This document shows, piece by piece, positions 1-13,335 of a stretch of DNA of 64,000 bases; within the stretch, counting starts at the first letter, position 1; the number at the start of each line of letters is the position of its first letter. The stretch is from positions 15,252,349 to 15,316,348 of the forward strand of contig NC_088318.1 of NCBI RefSeq assembly GCF_910592395.1, written 5' to 3'. Made by a program: the position numbers and the translations under genes. The stretch comes from Lineus longissimus (Eukaryota; Nemertea; Pilidiophora; Heteronemertea; Lineidae). The notes beneath the pieces were generated by a model. The model did no database searches. It saw only the letters and a program-made list of their open reading frames with translations, and was not told the DNA's origin.

Positions 1-3000
1 ATTTATCAGGATATTCTTTCACTGTGGGGGTGTAAATTGCCATTGCTGCTAGAATTCAGAGTTCTCACGTATTCAAAATAACTTTGACAAATGGGATCTG
101 GAACTTATTCATCAGTTTTCGACTATGCTTAAACAACAGAACAGCAGTATAGTGGTTGAAGGCCACCAGTCCATCATCTGGACGTTGTGAGAATCGTCAC
201 TTTTTCTCCTCAGTGGCCTCGTGCAAGACATGTGACAGTGCAATGCTTCTCTCCACCATTTCTCTCAGATGAAGATTTCATGTCAGGAATATATACTTCA
301 GGTTTCTGTTCTATATTGTTGCACAGTATGTTTAAATCTCTTATTCATTCAATAAAGCTAGGTGGTGGTAAAACTTTGGTGATGACCACATCTGAAAAAC
401 ACCTCCCTGAACCTATTTGGAAATGTGGCCACTGCCAGCAAAGTTATATGTGTCCTATTACATTTTGAATTGAAGGGTCACACAGCGGTAACAAAAAACC
501 GAAAAGCAGGCGGAGTTCAGCAGCACAACAACGTAAGACATTTCAGGGCAATTTCCTCCTTAATCACATGGAATTAATGCTATCAAAAGATCACTGTACG
601 ATTCCCTCACACCGCCCGCGAGCTCAGAGGTGCTGATAAAACATGTGTATGCAAATCGCCCTGATGCGTGTTTGATAAGGAAAACATTTGCAAGGCAAAT
701 GTCAGGTTCTCACACCAAAGATGGATAACACACTCTTATCAACCGTCCATTGACTCTAAGTTTCTTTTGGCGTGTCTGAAAGAATTTTTTGTGGGAAATG
801 GATTTTGTTTGCCAAAACGATTCACCTGCATGTCGGAGATCATTGCTGGGTCATTATCCTCCTTGGCATTCTCGGCAAACCTCACGGTGAGTGATGCAGC
901 CAAGGAGATGGAAACCTAAACTTGCAACCAAATACACCAAGTGCCTTAAAATTTAGTCTGAGGTCCTTGAATGCATATTACCAAAACTTGAGAATTTCTT
1001 ACCTACTGATTTATCATTTTTCTTGTTTTGATTCTAAATGGGATGGGACAGTTCCAATGCTCGAAAATCTTATTTTCACTAGATTCGTTGTAAGAGTTGA
1101 AGAAAAAGAATTTCTTTTCAATCTCCGCAAATCAGGGTACCGGCAGGCATTTTACCATAGTCCAAAATAGGGAGGCATTTTGTCCATTACCCTTCTAAAG
1201 TAGCAAGGATGCAAATGGCTGGGGGAGTGTCAATTATCTCAGCGACTTGTGGCAGTATTCACCTATGGTAATGCCCACAATTGTTCTTGCCCATTTCTGT
1301 TCTATCATTGTCATGCCTTGCTGGTTAGCTTAGTGTTCGCCATTGTCGGTAAAAACGCATGACCATCCCATCTTGATCTCACAGACCTCTGCATTCATAA
1401 GATATGCCATCCATTCATTTTTTTGCAATCCCAGGAAAACAATTATTGAGATTAAAAGAGGAAAGGGGTTCCATCCAAGTAAGCTATCATATAATGTGCA
1501 TAATCGAAAACAGTTCATGTCCTAGCTGTATTGTCATAGTAATTGGATTGGATTGCATATCAATATTCCTTCAAAGCAGGGAATAATATTCGGGTCTGCC
1601 AATGAACTGAAAGAAAAATATCTTCCTTAATGATCATGATTGACAAAAGAGCTGATAACACCTTATAAATAGTCAAGAGACAAAGTGACAACATCTGAAG
1701 AATGTATTCATATTCAAATTTGACATGATCTACCCTCGTTGCCACCAGCATCAACACCTAGTACTTAACTGTTTTTTACACCCCTCTGCAAGTTATAAAG
1801 AGTTGCTGAGAAAGGCAAAAAAACTTTGAATCTCTATGCGTTATATCAGGAACTTTTTTGCCTCATAAGGCAGGCTATCTCATTCTCAATCCCATAAAAA
1901 CATACGATTATCAGTGCTTTGCCTCCAAGTCCCCTGCAACACAATGGCGATTAACTGGCATGGATAGAGTGGCCTTTACAGATGGCACAACTGCTGAAAG
2001 ACCAAGTTAAAGATTGAGTTGTCTGCCCCTGCAACGCTCCAATGCTCGAGTGGACCAGTAAATCAGGATTAACTCATACCATTTTACCAAGCCTCTAATT
2101 GATAGTTTAATTTGCGATAGTAACTGCTTTAAACTCTAAACTGAATACACAAACATTTACATAAATGACCAATTTAGACTCATAAAATGGATAACACTAA
2201 TTTTTGAAATTCAAAACTCCGCATAATCTGATAATTGATGTTACAACCAAGTTCACATTTTGCATTCTTAACACCTACACAAATTGGTTCCGAAAACAAA
2301 AATATTCAAATTCATTTCTATAGGCTATTGAGTAAGGGTGAACAATGGAAATCCTTGATTTATATACCCTTAATTCTGATTTGGTGGCACTCTATGGTTA
2401 CTATATACAATTCCTGACCCTCCAAGTTCGAAGGACTGGTGACCATGAACCGCCAAAGTCTCAATTTCTCTACATGGTATAAGCTGAGCTTATATCCATA
2501 TCTTCAAAATGGGACATAGATGGGTAAGAAATACAAAATGAAATGTCATGTTGAACAGCACAACAAACACTGGTTTGAGGATTATCTACCCAATTACAAT
2601 TATATCATTAAAAGCCGACTTTTGTTGAAAGTCTCGTTGGCAAATCCGACTACCTGTCATTTGATACGAACTCTTAGAATATTCTTCAACCACATTTTGC
2701 CAATTCCTGACATTTAGAAAAGATTTCACTCACATGGAGAAAAGACTTTCTATCTTTTGAAAATTTTCATTCTCGTTTGACAAAACAGGATAAGACGTGC
2801 CAAACACCTGGTAGGTCAAGTGCCGTACCAAAGTGTGAAAGTTTCACATGGACAAGATTTCAGATAGGCGCCTGCTTACAGCATAGGTACTATACATATA
2901 CAATGAAGTCATGTCTAAGAGGTCAATGATAAGACCTATGACTTGCCCTGGTCATTGACTACTAACAAACCAGTTTAACAACATGGGTGAAAAAGAGCTG

Positions 3001-3138
3001 ATTCGATATTGATATTGATATAATAAAGAAGGTTATCATTTGGTAAGACCTCTTTACCGAGGACACCCTTGGAACTAACAAATACTGTCCGAAAATAGTT
3101 TCAATTACAGAAGATGAACTTTTCAAACTCCTAGGAAC

Positions 3139-3212
3139 GACGTGTAAGATGTCTGTAACAAAAGCCTAGTTTGTTGACGTGTAAGATGTCTGTAACAAAA
3201 GCCTAGTTTGTT
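3139..3212. repeat. 37-bp tandem duplication, two perfect copies
   Basis: Copies 3139-3175 and 3176-3212 are identical, each starting gacgtgtaagatgtctgtaa. Perfect identity suggests a recent duplication, or slippage between short repeats. Confidence 0.9.
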
Positions 3213-6200
3213 GGATTCTTGAACACATACTTCAGGTAGATATCAATAATGACCTTACTTCTTTTTGATCAAATATCAAGAATTTGAGTTCTAGTACCAG
3301 TCACGAATGCCACCTATAACCAACCAAATAACTGACAAATTGCATCAAAATACGATCGACTTTAGAAATCAAACACGTCCAATTTTTTTATCATTAAAAT
3401 CCATACTATCACTATCAACAAAGGATTCCCTCCTATATCGGGTTGTGGTATTGTAATATGATATGTCTCCCAAGCAAAAGTGTCAAAACGTCTTTGTCAT
3501 AAATACATGAGTGAAATCGTGTCAGTGAATAATAACACTAGTTTTTCAAAATATCAAAGTGAAAAGGAACATTGCGACATTTGACTTCAACAAGTCTGAA
3601 CGCCTACCAAGTGATTTCAACCATGGTTGGCTCAAATTTTCCAAGTGTTGATCAGTAGATTTACATAAAGAACCAAACATGAAAATATGGAATGGACTAT
3701 AGAAAATAAACACAAAATGAACAGGTGAAAAGGAATGTCATTTTGATATTCTCAAACATGGTAAAAGGAAAAGTTGGTCACAGGTTGTGCCTCACTAGAT
3801 ACACATCCATCTTGCTGCTTTCAAAGCTATCTTGTCTACAGAACACAATACTTTATTTTCTTACTTTCACCTGAGAACATGGCCCATGCTTTAAAAGTAA
3901 AATAAAACATGTTCCCAAAGAATTTCTTTTCGTCTTTTCTGTCAAACTGGTAGCCAAGGGGTGTATCAACAATATAATGATAAGATTTTGAATGTAAAAA
4001 GAATCATTTACATGTTCCCACCAATATCAGATGATAAAGATGACCCACGATTCCTCACTCCAGTTTCACACATTTATGTTCAGGGTGAGAGGTCAGGAAT
4101 AATGTGACAAACAAGATGTACTTTCACAGCCAGCCACAAACACCACTGAAGACCTTGGTAAGATGATAACGGGTAATCACGACCCAGGATGGTCTTCTGG
4201 TTGTATCCCGATGTGTCATTATCACCACACATTGTAGCAAGGACACAATGGAAAACATGCTGATATATAATTAATCTGTCTTGGTGAAAGGTACCGATGA
4301 TGTCAACGGGTCTATCTGTAACATGTCGAAAATGGGGTCGCCCCATGTAAACCTAACAAAGATGTTGTGCATCCTGTGGCTCTATTTCAAGAACACTGGC
4401 TCTTTTTCATGTCTACTTGGGTAGGACTTGCTGTAGATAGCACAGTGTTCTTCAAAGTGTTGCTTGTGATATTACCTTGGTGGGAATGGTCAGAGATGTA
4501 GTTTGATGAGGAAACCAAGCTTGACATACAAGCTTAAGAAATATTTGAGGTTATTGGGGCTGTGTGATCTGCCCTCAAGTAAAAGACATCCTTTCTGTAC
4601 TGGCTCCAAATGACCCTGACCTTAGTTCATCAGGATCATTAAAACATGTGATCAGCTCTGGGAAATCTAGGCCCCTCAGGCATTTAGAGAAAATATCAAC
4701 TTGAATGGATGACGTGTTCTAAGTCCTCATCTCAATCAATCCTAAAGTGACTGACAAGTGTCACAGATCATTTTTAAAGGCAATTTCGTTCATAATCAGC
4801 CCACATCAATAACTCGATATCTGTCTTTGGCCTAAATGTGCCAACTTTTGCCAGAGCAGGTCACCTCTTATGACGAAGACTTATAATATACATAGAACCT
4901 CAAACCCAACAGTGGCCGAAGATGGAGTCACTAAGCAAATAACACAATTGGCGCCTAACTGTAGTGGCTTGTGAAAGCGCTCATCTAGAATTTGAGGAAG
5001 AATATTCATTAAATATCAATTCAAATTACAAGGGCTGTCTTATACATGTGTTTCTACCTGGTGTCAAAATGATCAACTGACAAGTCAAGTTTTCAGTCGA
5101 GAAGCTCAAAACAGAAAGGAGTGGATCTCAATATTGATGAAATATGTGAAAGATCTCAAAAGGGCGGCAATCACTCATTGTGAACGATGACCTGCCAGCG
5201 GGGAAATAGCAAAGGAGAATCTTGAGAAAAAAGGTACAACAATGGCAGCAAGATTGTTAGGAAATAACAAGATAATTCAATAATTATGACATATGGCCGA
5301 CATAATGGACAAAACTTGTCAAGGGTAATGCCGAAAATGGAAAATGAATCAGACGCAAGAATCTTTGATACTACAGGAGCAATTTTGGTCTGACCAGAAT
5401 AATTTTGATTGAACAGAAGCAATTTTGATATCGGACACAAGTGTTTTGTTGGACTGACACTAATTGTCCAGAAATGGATGGGTCGTATCATGTAGCCAGG
5501 ATGTCAGGTGCAACGTTGCAAAAGAAAAAGCGCTAAACGCAATAATTTGTGCGAAATGAATGATATTTCCACGAGATGTGACAATAATTGTTTATGAATA
5601 TGTGGGACCAAATAAAATTCTTCTGGTTCCTGTCTGCTTGGTCATACAAATGTCAACTTCCCAGGTGATCAATTTGAATTTTGACCACCTGCCTAGCCGG
5701 GTGAATCTGTTTGTAGCAAATTGCATTTGTAAAAAATTTGGCCAAGCAGCGATAATCATGTGACCGTGTGAGGCAACCAGTCACCACTAACACTTGAATT
5801 TGTATATTTTAAACCTTGTACCACACCAAACTAGTCAGGGTTTGGTTGTTCAAGGAGCACGAGATCATTGCGGAAGAAAGAGAATCGCCACAACATAATG
5901 ACGGAGTACAACCTCTTTATTAAGTTTGGAAACAGACCAAAAACTTGACAGAGTTGCAAAGCAATGATAAAAGATTGATACTCACATACTGCAGTCGTCG
6001 AAGATGACGCACAAATCCAAGCATTTGTGGTAGACAATCGGAATTGGTAAACAGGCATAATTGGTAACCAATCAAGACATCGACGGAGCAGCCAGCATGA
6101 AAAATGAAGACAAATGAATCGTTATTCATGAGAAACCATTGTGACATTATGAAAGATGATCCTGAGACAAGAACTTAGTTTGTTTCAACACAAGTTTGCT

Positions 6201-7277
6201 GATATCCTATTGCATTCTGTACCTAGAACAACACAGGTGGTTCAAGTCAAATTAGGTCAGAGTTAAGTGGACTTTTTCTTTATTACGAGGTAACAATTGT
6301 TCATTAAAAGGGAAGACAAAGATGATAATGACTCCAAGAGGTTTCGTGTTGGTCTATTTTCTATTAGGGCAGAGGGAGAATCACAGAAATTTGGCATTTA
6401 CAAAATATCTGTCAACACAAGGGTATTGTTGAAATTTCAGTATGTATTTGCACAGTTGGAAATTTCAAATTTTAATTCACTCATCAAATATCTGAATAAA
6501 CGAAGTAGGACTTTAAGTCAGACCAAGGTGACACATGTGATATGCATTGAGAACTCTGGTTTGGCATAGGAACATTCAAAAGGCACGATGAATACATTTC
6601 ATACTTCAATTCACAATCACTGAAGTTTCCTTCTGTAAAATTTATTACCCCTCCCGGATCCAATGCACTTTTTTACCCTATAACCACAGGTTGTCATGGT
6701 CCTCAACCCCCTCGTCAAGAATTCGAGTTACTGATCTTTAGAAGTTGAATTCCAAATGTTAGTAAACCTCAGTGTGATCAATCAAACTTAAGCACGGATT
6801 TAAGACGTGCGAACAAAACGTGTTTCTTCCAAAATTGACTTGGAGAAGTTAGCAATTTGCTCACCATCAATTCTGATCACTTGGAATCATGTGGGGTTGA
6901 ACGCCACAGCATACGAGGGATCTCAATTCAAATTCATGGCACATGATGAATTCATTCTTTGCGATAAAGAAGCTCGCGAAGCAACATCATCAATCATCAC
7001 GCGACCAAGCTGCCAGCGTGCGCCGCTGTGAAAGCGACTGTCAAACAATTTACCTATCATGGTAGCAACACCTTAATGAGAGTTGATTTTATACCACTTC
7101 AAGTCAACCTCAGATACAATATTCTCACTTGGGAGTCATGTGTAATTTAGCTATTTTGAAGTCAAACCCTTTGCACCGTATTGAGGTTTTATTGAGGAAT
7201 GTTTTGGCAGTAACGGTAATCATGTTGCACCCTCCTTCCATGTACACGATTCCACTTAATCTGTAGTTAAAAACTGA

Positions 7278-7343
<66 letters not shown>
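7278..7343. repeat. (ATG)n microsatellite, 22 uninterrupted repeats
   Basis: 66 bases of pure ATG/CAT repeat. On the minus strand it reads as a run of His codons at the start of a 73-codon open frame. That frame has no other protein-like feature and is an artefact of the repeat. Confidence 0.95.
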
Positions 7344-8957
7344 CACTCAGCAAAAAAACCTTGGAAAGTAATAACAATAGCAATAATGATAATGATACAT
7401 ATTTATAAATTTATAACGTTTAATTACAATGTAGTATGAATAGACACACAATAACAATATATGCACGTGTTCTCAGTCCTGAAAGTGTTTTGAAATTTGT
7501 TTAACTATCACACTGCAAAAGGTTTCCACATGTAAGGATAACAATGTGCAGTAAATTTCCTTTTAAAATTTGCTTGCTAGTCTCAGGTGAATGGGGCCAT
7601 TACACCCACAATGCCCTGTAAACCTGGATCGCCATGCACTAAGCTGTTCTCACACATCGTAAATCACCAAAACAGAGCAGTCGTGTATTGCCAAGGTGTT
7701 GTGGGTGAGAAAAGGAGGTCATAAACAATGCCAAGGTGGAGTCGCAAATATGTAATGCTTTGCCATGTCAGATCGACCCCCCCCCCAAAAAAATATTTCA
7801 ACCAGAATGTTTACGACCCATTGTTAGGCTACTAAGAAACCTCACAACTTTGGGTATCAACCCAAAACTTTTTTGATTTTTTTTTAAACGCCTGTCTAAA
7901 GTCTGGATGTTTTATTTGGCTTGCATTGGTGTGTGATCAGACTTTAACTGGACACACATTGTTATTCTTTTCAGAATATTTCAAAACAGGTGCACCCCTA
8001 AACAAGTTCCTATTCTGTCTAACCTGTTTTAGTTATTTCAATGTCTTTGATGTGTTTAAAAGTAACAGTCGAGCTTTTGTATTTTTTAACAAAGGTGCTG
8101 TTGGCAGACATGTTAGTGCTCTAAGGTCACTGACCCATTAACATAATGATGAGGACAAAAGTTCTAAAAACAGGTCAGTTTTAATTCACATCTTTTCAGT
8201 TTAATTTGGTGAGATTCCCAATTACAGGCAAACATAATAGTGCCATGGAAGTAGCAGTGTATGATGATGTGTCATGTGCTTTTTGGTTAATGAAGCCTCT
8301 TGCTCTGAGACGCATAACTTAAGCTATGGTGATCCGTTATAGTTGCCTCGCCCAAAACCTTACAGTCCTTATTTACTATATTAACCAGAGTTTTTCCATT
8401 ATGGCACCGATCAGTCATTCAATCCAAACAACTGGCCTAGAGTGGGAATTTTATGAAATAGATGTATACTTACACCCTATTATATTTAAAAAGAGCAATG
8501 GCCCAAACACATGAAAAGAGAAAAAAGGTAAAATTTCAGATTATACAAAGATACTGTCAACACATTAAAAACAGTCCGCCACCAATCCTCTAGATCAAAG
8601 GGTGATTTTTTTTATTGTTATGATGAGATCAAATCAGATAACTTTTTTATCATTATTTTTCCATGTTAAACTTCGTAAAGGAAATCTTCTTTACACTTTT
8701 TTTATTAATTTTTTTTAGATGATACATATGGGTAATTTGATAAATATGAAAAATTCAGATATGAAGAAATTAATTTCAGCTCAAACTAGAGGACAAGCAT
8801 TGTTGCCATCTGTTGCTATCAAGGCAAAACATAAGCAGCCTGTAAGGTTGTTTCGCTGTTCCACTTGCAGCTGGTACCGAGAAAACCCCATAGCGACCAA
8901 CAAGCTACTCTCTCTCTACACTGTTGTACTACAAGTGACACTGATCGAGATACTTAC

Positions 8958-11900
8958 GGAAGTTAATTCCTGAAAAAATTAAAAAGGAAGGAAAGTTAGT
9001 GAAATCTTTTCAAACTCAGTGCTTAATTCAGAGGAATAATGAACATTCTTTTTCAGTTCCAAATTGTTGCCTTCTATCATCCCTCAACACTGTCACGCAC
9101 AGTAACTTTTTTCATTTCTTTACTGATTCGGCAAAATTACTAGTTTTTGACAAAGTGCTATAAAGCCCTCAAGAATTGCGTCATACTAACCTTTTTTGCT
9201 GCTAGGTTAGGAAAGTCAATCAACATTCGTGCCATCGTTTGGTAATCTGATTTAGCAGAAGTGACCATCCATTCTCGCTCTTTCGGGTCGGTCTGGTGGA
9301 AAGAATTAGATTAAAGCCGATATGCAGAATCCTAAAACTGTCACAAAGGTGGTTAGAATCATACACCCCAACAACATTCTGATGACAAATTTATAACTTA
9401 AAGTGTATCGGCAATCATTAATTCTGAATAAGGGACCTGATTTGATAATGAAGCCTATGCCAAAACAAGCACCAAAAAGCAGAATAAAACCACAGCAGTT
9501 GTTGCACTAGATTTTGTTGACATATTTTAGTTCTTCTAGTGATCTAAGTTGGCACCTTAGTACAAATCGAATGATTAAGGCCAGAACCTAATACACATTA
9601 CACTGGGGCTGAGGGAGTTTAATCCAGTTTATGGTCATCTTTGAAAAAAATACCACTAACCATATTAAGTAATCCAGGATCATCTTCTGAAAGAATTCTG
9701 GTCTGAAAGAAGAAAGAATGTTTCATATCATCCTTTGGCGAATCATCGTCAAGAAACCAAAGCGTCGGCAGACTTAACCTTTTCCTGAGGCGAGAAGTTG
9801 ACTTCTGCCGATGGATCAAGAAATCAGAGAAGACATCATCGTTGGTTTCCATTCTTGTGAGCAGTGTCTCTATCGTCTAAAACTAATTTTCAATAGTTTG
9901 TGAAAGAAACGTAATTCTCAATTCACAAAATTGAACATCAAAGTCCTTGCACATGAATATCACTTCCTTTGGCGTTGATATCAACAAGCCAAGAATGAGA
10001 GTATGTAAGCTGAACTTCTTTTAAAGCAAAGTGAAAATGTTTTTTATAAGAGCTTACAAAATCAGCTTTTACAGGAAATGCAAACTCATGTTGAAATGAT
10101 GTTATTTTTTACCAAATGGAAAAACAGTGCTCAGCAAGGTTCTGTTCAATTGCATTTTATGCACCAAATGCTTGAGTCAAACTTTTGTACAAGTTACAGT
10201 TACTTTTCAAGAGCTCTTTTTCATGCTTAAAGCCAATAAAAGACAATTCGACATGCATAACAAGCACACTAATCGTTATGCATACATTACACTCCCAAAA
10301 GTCAAGTAAATCAAGCAGAAACAGTGACACTCTTTCTCAATTTACAGAGAAAAAAAACAGCAGAAAAAAACTTGGACATTCTAAAATGATTTGACTCATT
10401 TTGTCTAATTTCGCACTTCAATTCAAACAGACAATTTCCCTTTTGGCAATAACATAGGGGAACAACAGCTGATATCAGATCAGACAAAAAAACTTGATGT
10501 GCTTCCCCCTGGCCGTAGAATAGCCAACTCATTCGTCACAATTCAATGTCATTCTGAAATAACCACAAAACTGAAGCCACAACCGAATGGATAACTGATT
10601 TTAAACATGTAGCCCTGTAACATTAAGAATCAGGAAAATGTTATTCAGCTGAGATTTGGGAATGAGGAAGAGCAAATAAAACCCAATGTTCTTTAACCTG
10701 CTGAAACAACAATAAGATTCAAAGAACCATGCACTGCAGACTCAACTACCACCTGAGTAAAGTTACTGACTTGACTTTCATGAATCTATCAAACCCCAGT
10801 AACACACACATTGATATAAACTTCGCATTTATAAACAATTTAAATGAACCAATTTATGGCTATTAGTATTAGGCAGATCTCTCAAATGACCTAAATACCC
10901 AGATTCTTCTGACATCAAGTCAGGCAAAAATTATATTAGTTCACACAAAATTTGCACTTTTTAAATTGTATTAGCTTCATACAAATACATCACTGACCAA
11001 TTTGGCAGATGTTGTTGTCAGTGCAACAATGACAGAAGTGCCGGGTGTGTGACAATCGATGTCAACTACAAAGTTATCCCACACGTGCCACACTTTTAAG
11101 TTTACATGTACAAAATATCAACAATATCAAACCTACCTTTTCTACTTTTGTTTTCTTCCTCAACTGAATGGGCGACTCTTCTTCCTCCTCATCATCCAAC
11201 GTCTGTATGCTATTGAGGAACTGCGCACGGTCCTTCACACTCACGATTGGACTCGCTTCATGTACGCCGGCTTCTTCCATTGACACCTGAAAGTTAAGAT
11301 CAAAATGTCAGATGGAATCATGAGCACCATTTTTATAAAGCCACATTTTAAAAGAATCTGTTTTACAAGTCACTTTTCATCTAGTTTGCCTGCATAGGAT
11401 ACCAATCAATGAAACATTTAATTACAGAGAACATTTTATATTAAGTCAATGACAATGTAACACCTGCTCAGGATGGTCGAATCTCAATCTTGCCTGGCAC
11501 TGAATTGGTAAACAAACCAACCAGTGGCAGGGCTTCCAAGATATTTAGGAACACTGCTTGTACTATTGAACTCTGTTTGGAAAATCAAACATTGTGTCGT
11601 CCTCGAGAGAGTTTTCTCCGATAATGGTACCGGTCAGCAATCACACCAGCTACAAGTTAAAGACAGCTTTTCAAAGGGAGAAAGAACTTACACTGGACTC
11701 CCTGGAAACATCAGCCTGAGCTCCTGCACTAGACTCCCTCGATCTCTCTGGTGTGCCACTGGTGGATGAGGAAGCATGGCTACATGCACCTGTTGTGCAA
11801 CAAGAGAACATTTCAGTAAAAATATAGCTGAAATGATATCGCCGGTATTTCGCTAAACTGTAGTGACTCCATTTTGCCAATCTTAGGAAAGCCAGAACTT

Positions 11901-13335
11901 TATCAAACACCCAAAACCGGACAAGATATTGCTTGGAGACCATATAGACCAAAGGTGACAAAGTCCTTTGAGTTCTGGTGTTTCTTAGATTGGCAAAATG
12001 GAGTCACTATAGTTTCACTCTAATTGAGATACATGTAATGTGAAAGCATTTTATAAAATAAAGGGTTTTTGACATGAAATAACCAAATGAGTCATCACGT
12101 TTTATTCTCTCACCTGCATCTGCACTTCCTTCTCTGGATGCTGTCTCACTATTTTGACCACTGTCCGTTACGTCTCTGCCATTGGGCTCAGGATTGACAT
12201 TTTCATCTATTTTCGGAGGTGACATTTGACGGTACTTTTTCTTCAGAATGATCATTTTCTCGCCATTCTGAAATATATCACAAATTTGAGCTTTGTAATT
12301 GAAATTGAAAATTCCAATTGCCGAAATACATACTGAAATGCCAAGTTTCAGCAAATTTGCATGCATGATATTGATAACTGCACAACGGCATTGCAAACAA
12401 TTGCATACTATTTTCCTGAGCCACTGTGACTAGTAATGAAGCATGTACCCCTTTAAAACTGATTATGAGAACAAAATTTATCATCTTTCCCAACACACGC
12501 AGTCACGAGTTATGCCATTCCTACCTCTGACTTGACGATTGCCAGCTTATTAACACACTCTTTAAAGGTCTCCCGATTCAAGGCTGAAATCAAAGAAAAC
12601 AGAATTATATGTTGCCTTCTACATCAATACTGAATAGATAAACTTCTCAATGTGACTCAAAGTATTCGGCTGTCTTCTGTGAGGGTTTAGGGCAGCTTCT
12701 CCGTTTCTATGACTATGCCAGAGATAATGCCTTGCCAAGCTTGCCCATTTGATCTCCAGGACTGGGAGATTAAGTTGCTCAAATCATCATCATTACGCAA
12801 TATTGTGGTATCACCACGTCGTGAGAAGAAAGAGTCTAGCGATTACGTAAATGAAGATATAAAGCGGAAGTGGATACAATATCGTGCAATGTTACAGTCA
12901 CTCACCAGCCGAGCCTATATATACACATAATTTGGCTGGCTTCCTTACTGCAAATACCGGTCCCGGTAGTTGCTTGCTTTCGACATGCACGAGTTGTACC
13001 TCACAGTCTGTGACTGTGTATACTGTGTATGTACCAGGTGCCTGGTCTTCGTGTACCCTATCTTACCCTAACCCTAACCCTTGCCCACAAACCTAACCAA
13101 GGACCTGTGGTTAGAGGGCAACTGCATATATTTGTATCGATCACTCAGTTTCACATGATCATGAGTTTGATTTGAGTTTTATGATTTTTCATTGAATTAC
13201 TTTTTTGAACTTACTCTTATTTTCTGGGTCGTTTAGATACCCTTTGAAGTGTGTTACCAGGTCATGGTTCCTTACTTTGCCACCATGATTCACCAAATAT
13301 TCCTTTACACTGACTAATTCCAAAATATTGGCCAT
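8958..13335 (-). CDS. Sosondowah (SOWAH) family ankyrin protein, 5' portion
   Basis: Eight coding exons (minus strand, 5' to 3'): 13335-13215, 12583-12525, 12267-12114, 11789-11692, 11286-11137, 9876-9661, 9292-9191 and a 12-nt candidate microexon 8969-8958. Phases join cleanly to give about 304 residues from an ATG at 13335. Residues 1 to ~73 match the N-terminal winged-helix-like SOWAH domain (HGGKVRN near residues 17-23; ECVNKLAIVKSE; a basic KKK after it). A Ser/Glu-rich linker follows, with the SVKDRAQFLN segment typical of the family. The seventh exon (DPKEREWM) matches the sequence just before the ankyrin repeats. The ankyrin exons were not found at lower coordinates, so the gene is cut by distance or by the window edge. 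The family's molecular role is poorly known; identity is by motif recognition only. Known vertebrate SOWAH genes are mostly intronless, so this split structure is notable. Confidence 0.8.
11853..12015. mobile_element. Short inverted-repeat element (MITE-like) in a sosondowah intron
   Basis: Perfect 23-bp inverted arms at 11861-11883 and 11987-12009 (tagtgactccattttgcc...). Weaker homology extends inward (arm sequence ..ccagaac../..gttctgg..) and a few bases outward. Total about 160 bp, lying in the intron between exons 3 and 4 of the sosondowah gene. Length and structure fit a non-autonomous DNA transposon. No transposase is present and no clear target-site duplication was identified. Confidence 0.7.
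13062..13080. repeat. Short interstitial telomere-like repeat
   Basis: About three units of CCCTAA (cttaccctaaccctaaccc) inside the first intron of the sosondowah gene. Too short to be a chromosome end; it may be a healed break or chance. Confidence 0.5.

Larger units (their letters stand above)
1..8957. other. Non-coding stretch, no recognised exons
   Basis: About 9 kb with no open frame that resembles a known protein and no convincing exon flanked by splice sites. It is AT-rich and holds a 37-bp perfect tandem duplication near 3.1 kb and a trinucleotide microsatellite near 7.3 kb. It lies downstream of the minus-strand sosondowah gene, whose ankyrin exons are still missing at 8,958. It may therefore be a long intron of that gene, but I looked for the ankyrin motifs by eye on the minus strand and did not see them. 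Confidence 0.5.

Noticed and set aside
7125-7346. Minus-strand frame starting with about 22 His codons
   Set aside because: It is the translation of a pure ATG/CAT microsatellite joined to non-coding sequence; no domain, no splice context.
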